Below, piece by piece: positions 34,138 through 43,534 of a stretch of 64,000 nt of DNA; positions within the stretch are counted from its first letter, which is position 1; the number at the start of each line of letters is the position of its first letter. The position numbers and the translations under genes were made by a program. The stretch is from Niveibacterium sp. SC-1 (lineage in GTDB: Bacteria; Pseudomonadota; Gammaproteobacteria; Burkholderiales; Rhodocyclaceae), in the NCBI RefSeq assembly GCF_038235435.1, contig NZ_CP151275.1, positions 1,116,001 to 1,180,000 of the forward strand, in the 5' to 3' direction. The notes beneath the pieces were generated by a model that searched no databases, had not been told where the DNA came from, and saw nothing but the letters and a program-made list of their open reading frames with translations.

Positions 34138-35613
34138 ATGAAAGCTTCCCGCAGTTTCCTGCTCTTCTTTGCGCTCGGCGCGATCACCGTCTTCGCCTAT
34201 GCGCCCTTCGGCTGGGCGCCGCTGTTGCCACTCGCACTGTTGCCCCTCTTCCTGAACTGGCGCGAGGCCACGCCGCGCGGCGCGTTGGGTGCGGGCTTCG
34301 CCTGGGGCCTGGGGCATTTCTTCGCCGGCATCGGCTGGTTGATCGTGGCGCTCAATCGCTTCGGCGGCATGCCTTTGCCGCTGGCGGCCTTGGCGATCCT
34401 GCTCTTCGCGGCTTACCTTGCCCTGTTCCCTGCGCTCGCGGGCTACGTGTTCGCACGCTTGCGGACGCAGAGGTGGTGGCGCGACGCGCTATTGGCGGCC
34501 GCGGCCTGGAGCGCCGCCGAGCTGCTGCGCGGCTATCTCTTCACCGGGTTCCCCTGGCTCGCGATCGGCTACACCCAGACGCCGCCTTGGCCGCTGGCAG
34601 GCTACGCGCCGGTGCTGGGCGTGTTCGGCATGGGTTTCGTGCTCGCACTGATGACGGCCCTTGTCGCGTTCGCGTTGCCGCAGGGCAAGCTTGCCTTGGT
34701 CCGCGCGACGGGTGTCGTCATTCTGCTTGGCGCACTGGGTTTCGGCCTGCGCTGGGTGCCGTGGACCCATCCCCAAGGTGAGCCGGTGAGTGTCGCACTG
34801 GCGCAGCTCAACGTGCCGCAGGACCTGAAGTGGGATCCGGAGCGCATGCGCCAGTGGCTGGAACTGAATCTGGCTACGGTGCGCGACTCGCGCGCGCGGA
34901 TCACCGTGCTGCCCGAAACCAGCCTGCCGACGCTCGCCGAGTACCTGCCCGAGGGCTACCTCGCCGCGATGACAGCGCCGGTGCGCACGCAGTCGCGCGA
35001 GGCGATTGTCGGCATCTTCACGCGCGACGCGGATGGCAGCGTGCACAACAGCGCGATGAGCCTCGGCACCACGGCCGGGCAGGTCTACAGCAAGGACCAT
35101 CTCGTGCCCTTCGGCGAGTATTCGCCGCCGCTCTTCGGCTGGTTCTACAAGCTCGCCGCCATCCCGATGGCGGACCAGGCCCGCGGTGGGCGACATCAAG
35201 CTCTGATGCATCTCGCGGGCCAGTCGATCGCACTGAACATCTGCTACGAGGATCTCTTCGGCGAAGAGCTGATCCGCTGGCTGCCGGAGGCCGGCTGGAT
35301 GCTCAACGTGAGTAACCTGGCCTGGTACGGCGACTCCCACGCCCAGCCCCAGCATCTGCAGATCGCCCGCCTGCGCGCGATGGAGACGGGTCGGCCGATG
35401 CTGCGCTCGACCAATACCGGGATGACGGCGCTGATTGCGCCCGACGGCGCCGTGCAGGCCTTGCTGCCGCCCTTCACGCGCGGCGTGCTGGAAGTGTCGG
35501 TGCGCAGTTATGTGGGCATGACGCCGTACGCACACACCGGTAACTGGCCAGTGGTGGCGGCGAGCGTGTTGATCCTCGCACTCGCCGCCCGGAGTCGTCG
35601 CAAACGCGCGTGA
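34138..35613 (+). CDS. lnt: Apolipoprotein N-acyltransferase Lnt
   Basis: A 491-residue inner-membrane enzyme that adds the third acyl chain to lipoproteins. About six to seven N-terminal membrane helices are followed by a periplasmic carbon-nitrogen hydrolase domain. The catalytic Glu is in VLPETSLP, the Lys in YSKDHLVPFGEYSP and the Cys in LNICYEDLFGEEL. The ATG at 34138 fits the family start (KASRSFLLFFALGAITVFAY). It is usually next to corC; here about 2.8 kb separates them. It converges directly on the FMN reductase gene, with the stop codons adjacent. Confidence 0.94.
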   Translation: MKASRSFLLFFALGAITVFAYAPFGWAPLLPLALLPLFLNWREATPRGALGAGFAWGLGHFFAGIGWLIVALNRFGGMPLPLAALAILLFAAYLALFPALAGYVFARLRTQRWWRDALLAAAAWSAAELLRGYLFTGFPWLAIGYTQTPPWPLAGYAPVLGVFGMGFVLALMTALVAFALPQGKLALVRATGVVILLGALGFGLRWVPWTHPQGEPVSVALAQLNVPQDLKWDPERMRQWLELNLATVRDSRARITVLPETSLPTLAEYLPEGYLAAMTAPVRTQSREAIVGIFTRDADGSVHNSAMSLGTTAGQVYSKDHLVPFGEYSPPLFGWFYKLAAIPMADQARGGRHQALMHLAGQSIALNICYEDLFGEELIRWLPEAGWMLNVSNLAWYGDSHAQPQHLQIARLRAMETGRPMLRSTNTGMTALIAPDGAVQALLPPFTRGVLEVSVRSYVGMTPYAHTGNWPVVAASVLILALAARSRRKRA

Positions 35614-36177
35614 TCAGCCCGCCTTGTGGGTCTGCACCCACTTGGAAAGCGCCACGCCGTAGTTCCGGAGGAAATCGCGGGTGCGCTCGTTCTTGAGCTT
35701 GCCCGCCTCGTCGAAGAATTCTGCCGCCCCGCCGAGATAGGCCTCGGGTTGCTGCAGCGGGAACACGTTGAGGAAGACCAGGCTCTGGCGCAGGTGGTGG
35801 TTGGCACCAAAGCCGCCAATGGCGCCGGGCGACACGCTGATCACGCCACCGGGCTTCTTGTCCCACACGCTGGAGCCATAGGGCCGCGAGCCGACGTCGA
35901 TCGCGTTCTTGAGCACCCCGGGAACGGAGCGGTTGTATTCCGGCGTCACGAAGAGCACCGCATCCGCGGCCTTGACCTTCTGCCGGAACGCCGTCCAGCT
36001 TGCGGGCGGTGCGCCCTCGGCATCCAGATCCTGGTTGTAGTGCGGCAACTCGCCGATCTCCACGAATTCGTACTTGAGTTCGGGCGGCGACAGCTCCGCC
36101 AGGGCCTTGGCAACGAGGCGGTTGTACGAGTCCTTGCGCAGGCTGCCGACGATGACGGCGACGGTGTAGGCGCTCAC
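35614..36177 (-). CDS. NADPH-dependent FMN reductase
   Basis: A 187-residue flavodoxin-fold reductase. The flavin phosphate loop is VIVGSLRKDSYNRLVAKAL, the conserved middle is FVTPEYNRSVPGVLKNAIDV and the late run is SPGAIGGFGANHHLRQSL. The start is GTG at 36175-36177 with AAGGGAGA upstream. Family members reduce FMN, azo dyes, quinones or metals; which one is not readable. Confidence 0.91.
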   Translation of the reverse strand: MSAYTVAVIVGSLRKDSYNRLVAKALAELSPPELKYEFVEIGELPHYNQDLDAEGAPPASWTAFRQKVKAADAVLFVTPEYNRSVPGVLKNAIDVGSRPYGSSVWDKKPGGVISVSPGAIGGFGANHHLRQSLVFLNVFPLQQPEAYLGGAAEFFDEAGKLKNERTRDFLRNYGVALSKWVQTHKAG

Positions 36178-36709
36178 GATGTCTCCCTTGGGTTGGATGT
36201 CGGTGTGCGAACCCGGCGTTCGCGTTCACTCGACCGATAGAGACCGCAGCCCGCCCTGAAAGTTTGTCCGCAAGCTGCGGGGAGCGGCGTTGCGGCAGTG
36301 GCAAGTCCGTCGGAGCTCAAGCCCGCAAGCTTGATGGCACCCGCCATGCCTCGCGCGTCGCGGTACCCCTGTCGCGTGGAGCGCGCCGCTGTCACGGCCT
36401 CCGGCGTGGTCTCTTCGTGGCCGTTCGAAATCCTGGTGATCAGCGCTGCTTTCCGCCGGCGCGCCAGACCATCTTCATACAGACATCGCCGCGGGCGAGT
36501 TCGTCCGGCATCTGCGCGATCTGGCGTTCGCGCGTGTCTTAGCACCTGGCGCGTGCGATCCCCCGGACAGTCGTTGCGCTGGTAGGGAGGGGGCGTGTCG
36601 CGCGCTTCGTCGGCCGGCAGGCATCGAGTGCGGGCGGATGTCGTCGGGCATCGGGTTGAGCGCTCGGGTGAGGCGTCCGGCATCAGCTTTCTGCATGCAC
36701 GCTCTCCTG
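36178..36709. other. Gene-free stretch between FMN reductase and the beta-helix protein
   Basis: I find no supported gene, RNA or strong hairpin. A 23-codon minus-strand frame ending at about 36450 (MPDELARGDVCMKMVWRAGG) has unusually normal composition and could be a gene remnant, but it has no supporting context. Confidence 0.4.
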
Positions 36710-37342
36710 TCAGGCGTCGGGGTCCTGGTCCACCAGACCCAGCCGTGGAACACGCGTTCCGGGCAAGAGCAGGGCTCCGGGCGCGATGACCGCGTTGGCG
36801 CCGATGCGGCAACCGTCGCCGATCAGCGCGCCGAACTTCTCCACGCCCGTCGCGACGACGCCAGATGCGGTGGCAATGCGGATCTCTCCACCGTTGCGCT
36901 CGTTGCGATAGTTGGCCACGACGCTGCCGGCTTCCAGATTCACGTTGTGCCCGATGATCGAATCGCCCACGAAGTTGAAATGCGCGAGCCGTACCGCGGA
37001 CACCAGCAGGCTGCTCTTGAGCTCCACGCCGGGTCCCAGCGAGCAGCCCGGCCCGAGCCAGCAGCCGCCACGCAGGTAGGCGCCCGCGCCGATGAAGCAG
37101 TCGGGGCCGATCAGCGCCGGCGCCTTGAAGATCGCGCCGGCCTCGACGCGCGCGCCGCGGTGGATCGCCACACCGTCCGCGACGACGTATTCCTCCGGCG
37201 ATGCGGCCGCCACGGCATGCTCGACCAGCGCTTCGATCCGCGGCGGGAGTTGCCACGGCGCCCACACGAAGAAGGGCGCGAGTGCGGGGTCCGCAATCGA
37301 TGCGATGAAGGCCGTGAAATCGATGGTCGTAGCGCCGGACAT
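36710..37342 (-). CDS. Left-handed beta-helix (hexapeptide-repeat) protein
   Basis: A 210-residue protein with many hexapeptide turns (VADGVAIHRGARVEAGAIFKA, LIGPDCFIGAGAYLRGG, IGHNVNLEAGSVVANYR, IGDGCRIGANAVIAPGALLL). This is the fold of the acyltransferase half of GlmU and related sugar-nucleotide enzymes, with an N-terminal lead of about 45 residues. No uridyltransferase domain is present. It is probably a transferase or bactofilin-like scaffold; the exact role is unknown. Confidence 0.8.
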   Translation of the reverse strand: MSGATTIDFTAFIASIADPALAPFFVWAPWQLPPRIEALVEHAVAAASPEEYVVADGVAIHRGARVEAGAIFKAPALIGPDCFIGAGAYLRGGCWLGPGCSLGPGVELKSSLLVSAVRLAHFNFVGDSIIGHNVNLEAGSVVANYRNERNGGEIRIATASGVVATGVEKFGALIGDGCRIGANAVIAPGALLLPGTRVPRLGLVDQDPDA

Positions 37343-37508
37343 GGGGACCTGGAGACGGGCTGGACGTGGGGCAGGGCAGGATAGCCGGCCACGCGCGCGA
37401 TCGCGACCGTCGCGTCAAAGCGAACGTCAGAGCCCCGCTCGTGGCAAGCTCATGCAATGAGCCAGTCGACCCGGGACAATCCCGGGTCCGGCATTAGGAT
37501 TCCCGCCC

Positions 37509-38480
37509 ATGGACCGCACCGAACGCCTCTATCGCATCGAACAGCTGCTCGCCGCGCGGCGCATCGTGCCCTTGAGCACCTTCCTCGAGACGCTGGAGGT
37601 TTCGCTCGCGACTTTCAAGCGCGACCTGGAATACCTGCGCGATCGCATGAACGCGCCGATCGTCTGGGACCGCGACGCCGGCGGCTATCGCTTCGATACG
37701 AGCGCAACGGCGCAGAAGCACGAACTGCCGGGGCTCTGGCTCAACGCCTCCGAGATCCATGCGCTGCTCTCGATGCAGCAATTGCTCAAGGAACTGCAGC
37801 CCGGCCTCCTCGCACCGCACGTGGAGCCGCTCTCGGCGCGTCTGGAAGCGCTGCTGGGCAACGAGAACATCCCCGCCGCGCAGGTCGCCGAACGCATCCG
37901 CATCCAGCGGATCGCCGCCCGCGTGGACACCTCCGCGCAGTTCGCGCCGGTCGCGAGCGCCACGCTTGCGCGCCGCCGCCTCGCGATCACCCACTACAGC
38001 CGCGAGCGCGACGAGGAGAGCGAGCGCACCGTGTCGCCGCAGCGGCTCACCTACTACCGCGAAAACTGGTACCTCGCCGCCTGGTGCCATCTGCGCAGCG
38101 GCCTGCGCAGCTTCTCGCTCGACGCGATTCGCCAGGCTCGCCTCCTCGACGAACCCGCCGACGAAGTCGCGACCGAAGAACTCGACGCGCTTCTAGGCAG
38201 CGCCTACGGCATCTTCTCCGGCACCGAAGTCGAATGGGCCGAACTCCTCTTCGAACCCGAACGCGCTCGCTGGGTCGCCGCCGAACGCTGGCACGCCCAG
38301 CAGCGCCAGACCTGGCTGCCGGATGGTCGGCTATTGCTGGAGGTCCCGTTCGCTGACCCGCGCGAACTCGCGATGGATATCCAGCGGCATGTGCCGGAGG
38401 TCGAGATCCGCGGGCCAGCGAGCTTGCGAGAGAGGGTGCTGGAACAACTCCGGCAAGGGCTGGCGCGTTTGCAGGCGTGA
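37509..38480 (+). CDS. YafY-type HTH/WYL-domain transcriptional regulator
   Basis: A 323-residue regulator. An N-terminal helix-turn-helix (DRTERLYRIEQLLAARRIVP and FLETLEVSLATFKRDLEYLR) precedes a WYL domain near 170-240 with RLTYYRENWYLAAWCHLRSG and SFSLDAIRQARLLDE, and a C-terminal WCX extension. WYL proteins sense ligands, often nucleotides or DNA ends, and some control defence genes. No obvious target lies adjacent. Confidence 0.9.
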   Translation: MDRTERLYRIEQLLAARRIVPLSTFLETLEVSLATFKRDLEYLRDRMNAPIVWDRDAGGYRFDTSATAQKHELPGLWLNASEIHALLSMQQLLKELQPGLLAPHVEPLSARLEALLGNENIPAAQVAERIRIQRIAARVDTSAQFAPVASATLARRRLAITHYSRERDEESERTVSPQRLTYYRENWYLAAWCHLRSGLRSFSLDAIRQARLLDEPADEVATEELDALLGSAYGIFSGTEVEWAELLFEPERARWVAAERWHAQQRQTWLPDGRLLLEVPFADPRELAMDIQRHVPEVEIRGPASLRERVLEQLRQGLARLQA

Positions 38481-38516
38481 GCAAGCCTGCGGCCCGGGGC
38501 GCGCGGCTTCCGCCGC

Positions 38517-39026
38517 TCAGTCGAACGGAATCAAGGGCAGCGAGCGCTTCTCCACGAGCCTGAGCCGCTTGCCGTCCCAGGCGTAGAAGTAGCGCGCCTC
38601 GCTTCCTTCGACCTCATTGATCTGGCCGGAGATCACCAGCAGCGCACTGTCGAGCCGGAAGTCGAGGCGGGGATCGTCGTTGCCCATTATCCCGGCGACC
38701 GTCTCGATCTTGCGATCGACATAGACCCTCCCGGAATGCAGATCGACGATGGCAAAGCCACGACAGTCTGTCCCGCAACCCCACACGGCAATTCGATAGT
38801 GCCCCGCGAAGTTGGGCCCCTGGCGGCTTTCGTGTGTGATCACCGTGCGATAGCGCCGTGCCGCCGGAGTCGCGAACCGAGGTTCCGCGACACGGCCGGG
38901 GTGTTGCGCCACTTCAGCGGGAAAGGCCGAAAACGTCGGCTGCGGATTCGTCGCCCGGGCTTCTCCGGCAGAGATCTGCGCGTGAGCAGCGAGCAGCAAG
39001 GTGAGCACTGTGGTGCGCGCCTTCAT
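38517..39026 (-). CDS. Exported protein of unknown function
   Basis: A 169-residue protein with a signal peptide (KARTTVLTLLLAAHAQISAG). The mature part has a recognisable but unnamed pattern, YRIAVWGCGTDCRGFAIVDL, with two cysteines, then SGRVYVDRKIETVAGI and a terminal YFYAWDGKRLRLVEKRSL. It resembles periplasmic hypothetical proteins of beta-propeller-like strand content. It lies at the end of the T6SS effector/immunity array on the same strand, but membership is not shown. Confidence 0.7.
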   Translation of the reverse strand: MKARTTVLTLLLAAHAQISAGEARATNPQPTFSAFPAEVAQHPGRVAEPRFATPAARRYRTVITHESRQGPNFAGHYRIAVWGCGTDCRGFAIVDLHSGRVYVDRKIETVAGIMGNDDPRLDFRLDSALLVISGQINEVEGSEARYFYAWDGKRLRLVEKRSLPLIPFD

Positions 39027-39179
39027 TGCTGGGGTCCGGCGTTCGCGGGCCGCCTGGCTGGTCCGTGCAGTGATGCGAGTTGGTTGGTGGTCGAGGTCAT
39101 GATGACAAGGCATGCGGGCAAACCAGGGGGGTTCTTGGGGGCGGCACCGATTCCCCTTTTCCTTTGGATACAGGGAGAT

Positions 39180-39506
39180 TCAACGGCGAGCGCTTGGGCG
39201 CAGGGCAAGCGACAAGACGCCGCATGTGATGGCGGGCGCCGACCAGATGGCGATCAGGTAGAGCGCCAGGCCGTTCGCCTGCCGATCCGCGTGGCCCGTC
39301 GCGAAGTAGCTTGCCAGCAGGAATGACAGGTGAATCGCGAACAGGAACTGAATGCCGAACCATGCAAGCGTTTGAAACCGAATGGTGGATTCCCTTGGAC
39401 GAAACTTCCTGATCGCCAGGTAGATCGTTCCGCCGACGCAGAAAACCGTCGAGAGGAGAAGCGCCGTTCCCGAGATGAAGAAGTGCGCGTCCAGGAATTC
39501 AGCCAT
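39180..39506 (-). CDS. Small membrane protein, candidate T6SS immunity (intact copy)
   Basis: A 108-residue protein with three membrane helices: AEFLDAHFFISGTALLLSTV, then a basic loop (RKFRPRES), FGIQFLFAIHLSFLLASYF and LYLIAIWSAPAITCGVLSLA. A paralogue lies at 42980-43302 but is broken. Their placement after Tli4-like genes in both rounds of the array suggests an accessory immunity role; this is inference. No family name is recognised. Confidence 0.65.
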   Translation of the reverse strand: MAEFLDAHFFISGTALLLSTVFCVGGTIYLAIRKFRPRESTIRFQTLAWFGIQFLFAIHLSFLLASYFATGHADRQANGLALYLIAIWSAPAITCGVLSLALRPSARR

Positions 39507-39828
39507 GTCACAAGGCCCCTTCGGGCGGTTCGAACCTGTGTCTGACGCTCCCCCGAAGAACGGGCAGTGCAGAATAGAAGGTCGGTGGGGCTCGGCGGAC
39601 ACTCCGGCAGAAGGCGACAAGCACCTGACTGCCCGCTGCGCCGCGCTCGAAGAAGCGATCGGGCTTATGCATGGCGCTTGGCCCAAGGAAATTCAACCGG
39701 AGGAACAAACGGGGACCTCCGCCGCGCCTCCTTGAGCGAGCAGGTGATAACCGCCTGACTCAAACCAATGGGCCTCCGCGAAACCCGGGGCAATTCACTG
39801 GTAGCTTCGGATGACCTCGCGTAGCGTG
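39507..39828. other. Gene-free stretch within the T6SS array
   Basis: No convincing coding frame is seen on either strand. It separates the small membrane-protein gene from the EI24-like gene and could hold a promoter for the former. Confidence 0.4.
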
Positions 39829-40656
39829 TCAGTTTACTGTTTCACCGTGCCGCCGCTCCAAAGAGCGTTTCATCAAATGGGCCGTTGCAGCGGCCATAGC
39901 AGTGGGGGAGGTCAGGCCGAAAAGTGGGACCAACAGCAACAAGCTCATACAGGCGCCGATCAGCGTCAAGGGTAGTCTGGCGTGGCGAACTAAGTGCATG
40001 GTGTTGTCGCCAGAGGTCGTCCCTTTGAGAGTCTGCAAAGCCATGCTGCGAGCCGAGAGATAGCCAATCCAAAGCAAAAGGAACAGTCCGCCCGTCAAGG
40101 GTACCAACAGACACACCGCTGTACCGATCACCGCCGTGACAATCAGCCCCAAGTGTTGAGCCCATGAAAGCCACGCCGGCGGTGACAGCCCTTCTACGCA
40201 AGGTTGCAGATACTGGCGTTCAACGCAGGCCTTGACTCTAGGAAACAGTGAGCGCAACGAGAGCCATCGGAAGCTCAATAAAAACAGCCCTAGAAATGCA
40301 GCGACAATGAGCATGGCAGCAGCCACAGGCGCGAGCACGATTACAGCTGTCAGAAATATGAGCGCGTAAGCACCGCCGACGCCGACGTTGCTAATTGTCG
40401 GTGCCAGACTTGGCACAAATGGATAAAGATAGGTTGCAACACCGGCCCCGCCCAAGGGGAGCGACACGCTCCATATTTCATCGCGCCAAACGACAAAAAC
40501 CACGAGCCAGGATAGGGCCAGAAGAGCGGCTAACAGCAATCCGCGCCAAAGCAAGTGCAAGCGCAGGCTGTCCTTCAGACCCAGCGCCAAACAGATAGCC
40601 GTCTCCCTCAGTTGTCGCCGCAGCCGCTGAAATGGCGTCTTCAAACGAGTTAGCAT
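39829..40656 (-). CDS. EI24/CysZ-like multi-span membrane protein
   Basis: A 275-residue protein with six or so membrane helices (LLLAALLALSWLVVFVVW, YALIFLTAVIVLAPVAAA, LIVTAVIGTAVCLLVPLTGG, LIGACMSLLLLVPLFGLTSP). The pattern TGGLFLLLWIGYLSARSMAL and the conserved C-terminal basic stretch resemble the EI24/CysZ domain. It begins 8 bp after the second Tli4-like gene. It may protect the inner membrane or help the cell tolerate the PLD effector; this is inference. Confidence 0.6.
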   Translation of the reverse strand: MLTRLKTPFQRLRRQLRETAICLALGLKDSLRLHLLWRGLLLAALLALSWLVVFVVWRDEIWSVSLPLGGAGVATYLYPFVPSLAPTISNVGVGGAYALIFLTAVIVLAPVAAAMLIVAAFLGLFLLSFRWLSLRSLFPRVKACVERQYLQPCVEGLSPPAWLSWAQHLGLIVTAVIGTAVCLLVPLTGGLFLLLWIGYLSARSMALQTLKGTTSGDNTMHLVRHARLPLTLIGACMSLLLLVPLFGLTSPTAMAAATAHLMKRSLERRHGETVN

Positions 40657-40664
40657 GGCTTCGG

Positions 40665-41942
40665 TTAAGGCACTTTGCGTGTGCGCAACGAGCTCAGAGT
40701 CAGCTCGAACCGCTTCATGCTTTGCTCGACGGCTGGAGGATTGACCTTGAGGTCTTCTGGCGCCGTTTCACTGTCGAAACTGCGCATGTTCAGCGAGATG
40801 AAAGGCAGCACCTGCGAGTGATCCCAGCCGCGTGCGCCAACATAAACGCTATAGCCCGGCACCCCTTCAGTGGCGTAGATGCCGCCCATTACGCCTGACC
40901 GAGCGCCGATGTTCGTGCTTCTAGGCCCTAGCGCCTTAAGCTTGCGGCCGTAGCCATTGCCTACGAGGCTCGCCACGGTGGAGCGGGCGGTGGCTTCAAG
41001 CAAGGGCTCGTTGGGGTTGAAGTTGCGCTCACCCTCGATTGCTGTGCCCAGCGTGTAGATCACGCCTGGGCTGTCGGTGAAGCGATAGGACACCTCGGCG
41101 TTGAAATGCCCCTTGCCATCGTCACGGATGAAGCCGTGCGGAATGCACAGGCCGGGTGTGTTGGGTACGTGGTAGAGCGGTCGGTACTCGAAGCGCGACA
41201 ACAGGTCTTTGAATGCGGCCAGACGCTGCTCGAAGCGCGCTTCGCCTTCACCGCCTGTCGACATGAACTGGAAGGCAAAGCCATCGCGCAGCACGAAAGC
41301 ATAGAGCGTTGGGCCCGCGATGTAGCCGGTGCTGTCGGGCAGATTCCAGTTGGTCGGGTGCCAGTCTTTGTCGAGCGCAATCTTGTCGGACTTGTAAGCT
41401 TCCAACTGCCGCTTGAATTTTCCGATGGACTCCTTGAATCCTGCCAACTCTTTCGGATTTGATTGAACTTGAGGAGCTGCCATCTGAAGCGTAAGAGAGT
41501 CGATGACTGAATTTGTTTGGCGTATGTCTTCGTCAAAGTCTTGGAGGGCGATATTTTTCTGCACGCCCGTGATGCGCTGCATTTCCTGGATCGTCTTGGG
41601 TGTGGCTTCTGCAGCCACTACCACGGCAACATTGGCAATGTGGATCATGTCTTGCCCGCCGCTCAGGATGCGCGAGAAGCCCAGGATTGAGTAGTTGTTC
41701 CGAACCTGTCGGGGCAGGCCCCATTCAAATCTGGGCTGACTTGGTACCTCGAAGATCAGCCGCCCCAAGCATTCTGAACGCGTACCTGCAGGAGTCTTGT
41801 GGGACGGGTGATAGGCCGAAGCAATGTCCTGTTCAGTCGGAGAGGGTACCGGACGTGGAGCTTGCGCACCGGTGGGCTGGCAGGCGGCCAGCCCGAACGC
41901 GAATACGACGAGCCAGTTGCGACAAGTAGGGGCTGCAGTCAT
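40665..41942 (-). CDS. Tli4-like T6SS immunity lipoprotein, copy 2
   Basis: A 425-residue periplasmic lipoprotein with lipobox GLAAC (Cys21). The C-terminal Tli4-type signature is PNTPGLCIPHGFIRDDGKGH, and the end has a beta-rich domain (YSVYVGARGWDHSQ). Tli4-family proteins neutralise phospholipase effectors in the periplasm. Its ATG overlaps the stop of the PLD fragment (ATGA), the same coupling seen in the first effector/immunity pair. It is only distantly similar to copy 1, so each probably recognises a different toxin. Confidence 0.82.
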   Translation of the reverse strand: MTAAPTCRNWLVVFAFGLAACQPTGAQAPRPVPSPTEQDIASAYHPSHKTPAGTRSECLGRLIFEVPSQPRFEWGLPRQVRNNYSILGFSRILSGGQDMIHIANVAVVVAAEATPKTIQEMQRITGVQKNIALQDFDEDIRQTNSVIDSLTLQMAAPQVQSNPKELAGFKESIGKFKRQLEAYKSDKIALDKDWHPTNWNLPDSTGYIAGPTLYAFVLRDGFAFQFMSTGGEGEARFEQRLAAFKDLLSRFEYRPLYHVPNTPGLCIPHGFIRDDGKGHFNAEVSYRFTDSPGVIYTLGTAIEGERNFNPNEPLLEATARSTVASLVGNGYGRKLKALGPRSTNIGARSGVMGGIYATEGVPGYSVYVGARGWDHSQVLPFISLNMRSFDSETAPEDLKVNPPAVEQSMKRFELTLSSLRTRKVP

Positions 41943-42961
41943 ACCGTCGACTCTTTCGCTGATCTGTGTTCATTCGCAGCCAAAGCCTTGTCGGACGCGG
42001 GAACTTCATTAGCCGCGATGGTTGCGATGTGGCTCTTGGAGAACAGATTGTCTTCGCCCCGCGTCCATTCAGTCGGCAGCGCCACGATGAAGCCTTGCAC
42101 TCCTTGTGGGGCGGCAACTGGTGCCGTGGCATTTGGCGCAGCTGACCAAGAATTGGAGACTTCCTTGTACTCCGGTGCTCGCCAGAAGAGGGGGTCAAAG
42201 GGCATGTGATACTGCAGCTTGCCGCCCTTTCCGTGGTCCAGATAGGTTTGATATTTCCAGGTCGGCCAGATGGAGGCCGGCGCTCGGCCGGGTTGGCGGT
42301 CCTGTGGTTCCTTGGGCTGAACTTCATGGCGCGCTTCGGAGCGAGGGATATACCAGAAAGCGTCGTTGTAGAGCCGCGCGTTTTCGTTTGATTGCCTCTG
42401 AATCGCCTCCCAAGTCGCAGGAACTCCAGGACTCCTGAGCACCGCATCCTTCAGCAATGCGCCGGCCTGACGCCCGGGCGCACCTGCGCCGAAATGTTTC
42501 TTCCACAAGCCAACTCGCAATTCATGCACTTCCTTGGCGACCGACTGCATGGGGCCTGCCAAGGGGACGTGCACTGCGTTGCGGCTGGTGATGACGGTTG
42601 CCAGTTCCGAGTCGCGGTCGCCCAGCATGCTGCGGTCATTGATGTTGGCGCTGCCCAGTACTGCGACCTGGTCGTCAGCAATCAGCAGCTTGCTGTGCAC
42701 GTAGATCTGCTCGGTCACAGGCATTCCACCGATGTGATCCCAGTTGCGAAGATCTAACAGGGTGACAAAGCGCTTCCAGTCGTGGCGCGCCGATTCGACG
42801 ATTCTCTCCAACCTCATGTCGTTGACCTCGGCAGCCGCTTGCGCCCAACTGATCTCCTTCTGGCGACGGATACGGTCGGTCAGGGTCGCGCGTCGCACGC
42901 CGTTGACAAGGCCGTGCTCGCCGAACACCACGCTGTGCATGGTCAGGTGGATCTGGCTCAT
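41939..42961 (-). pseudogene. C-terminal fragment of a second PLD effector (one HKD motif)
   Basis: A 340-residue open frame aligned with the last 300 residues of the full effector at 44659-47226. It starts QIHLTMHSVVFGEHGLVNGV against VYWTMQTLVFGKKSLLNGI there. It keeps the second HKD motif (H89, K91 and D96 in YVHSKLLIADD) and SANINDRSMLGDRDSE, but the whole N-terminal half with the first HKD is missing. A PLD needs both motifs, so on its own it should be inactive. It may be a remnant or a recombination donor for the intact gene's 3' end. Confidence 0.8.
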
Positions 42962-42979
42962 GATGTTGAGGGTGTTCAG

Positions 42980-43302
42980 GGTGGGCGGAATTGGGATGCA
43001 GCAGGAGCGATAAGATGCCGCACGCGATAGCGGGTGACGACTAGATCGTCAGCATGTAGAACACCAGGCCATTCGACCCGGTCTTCACTGCCCAGAAGGA
43101 GGTAGCCTGCCATCAGGAAGATCACGTGACCCACACATAGACACTCAATCCCGCACCACACGAGTACGTCGAATCGATGGGCGGTTGTCTTCCGGCGAAA
43201 TCGCCTGACAATCAAGTAGCCCGCTCCCGCTGCGCACGCGACTAACGAGACAAGAAGCGCAGTGCCCATCAAGCGGAAATGGGCGTCCAGAAGGTCTGCC
43301 AC
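42980..43302 (-). pseudogene. Broken paralogue of the small membrane immunity candidate
   Basis: Starting at a GTG at 43300-43302 the frame reads VADLLDAHFRLMGTALLVSL and follows the intact gene at 39180-39506 through the second helix. There a 2-base deletion relative to that gene shifts the frame near 43070. In the restored frame (NGLVFYMLTI, stop, SSPAIACGILSLLL) a TAG replaces the Trp codon of the intact copy. Two separate lesions mark it as dead. Confidence 0.8.
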
Positions 43303-43534
43303 GTTGAAATGCCTTTGGTGGGAACGACGGAGCGCATCGGCTAGGGCTTGGCGCCCGCCGCCAAGCTTGGCAAGAGAACCGTCACGCAAATGCAGCCGCC
43401 CTGGCGTTGTGATGTGAAACGAACTGAATATCCAGCGGAATTTTTTCGGTAGAAACCCTCAAGCAGGAGGGTCGAACAGAGCTGTGGTCACGTCGTTGGG
43501 CGCAATGGCATGGCGCGAGCACCTGAGCGCCATT

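Noticed and set aside
38517..39026. Exported protein as a further T6SS immunity gene
   Set aside because: It is on the same strand at the array's end, but it has no Tli4-type signature and sits 154 bp from the array, so membership is unsupported.
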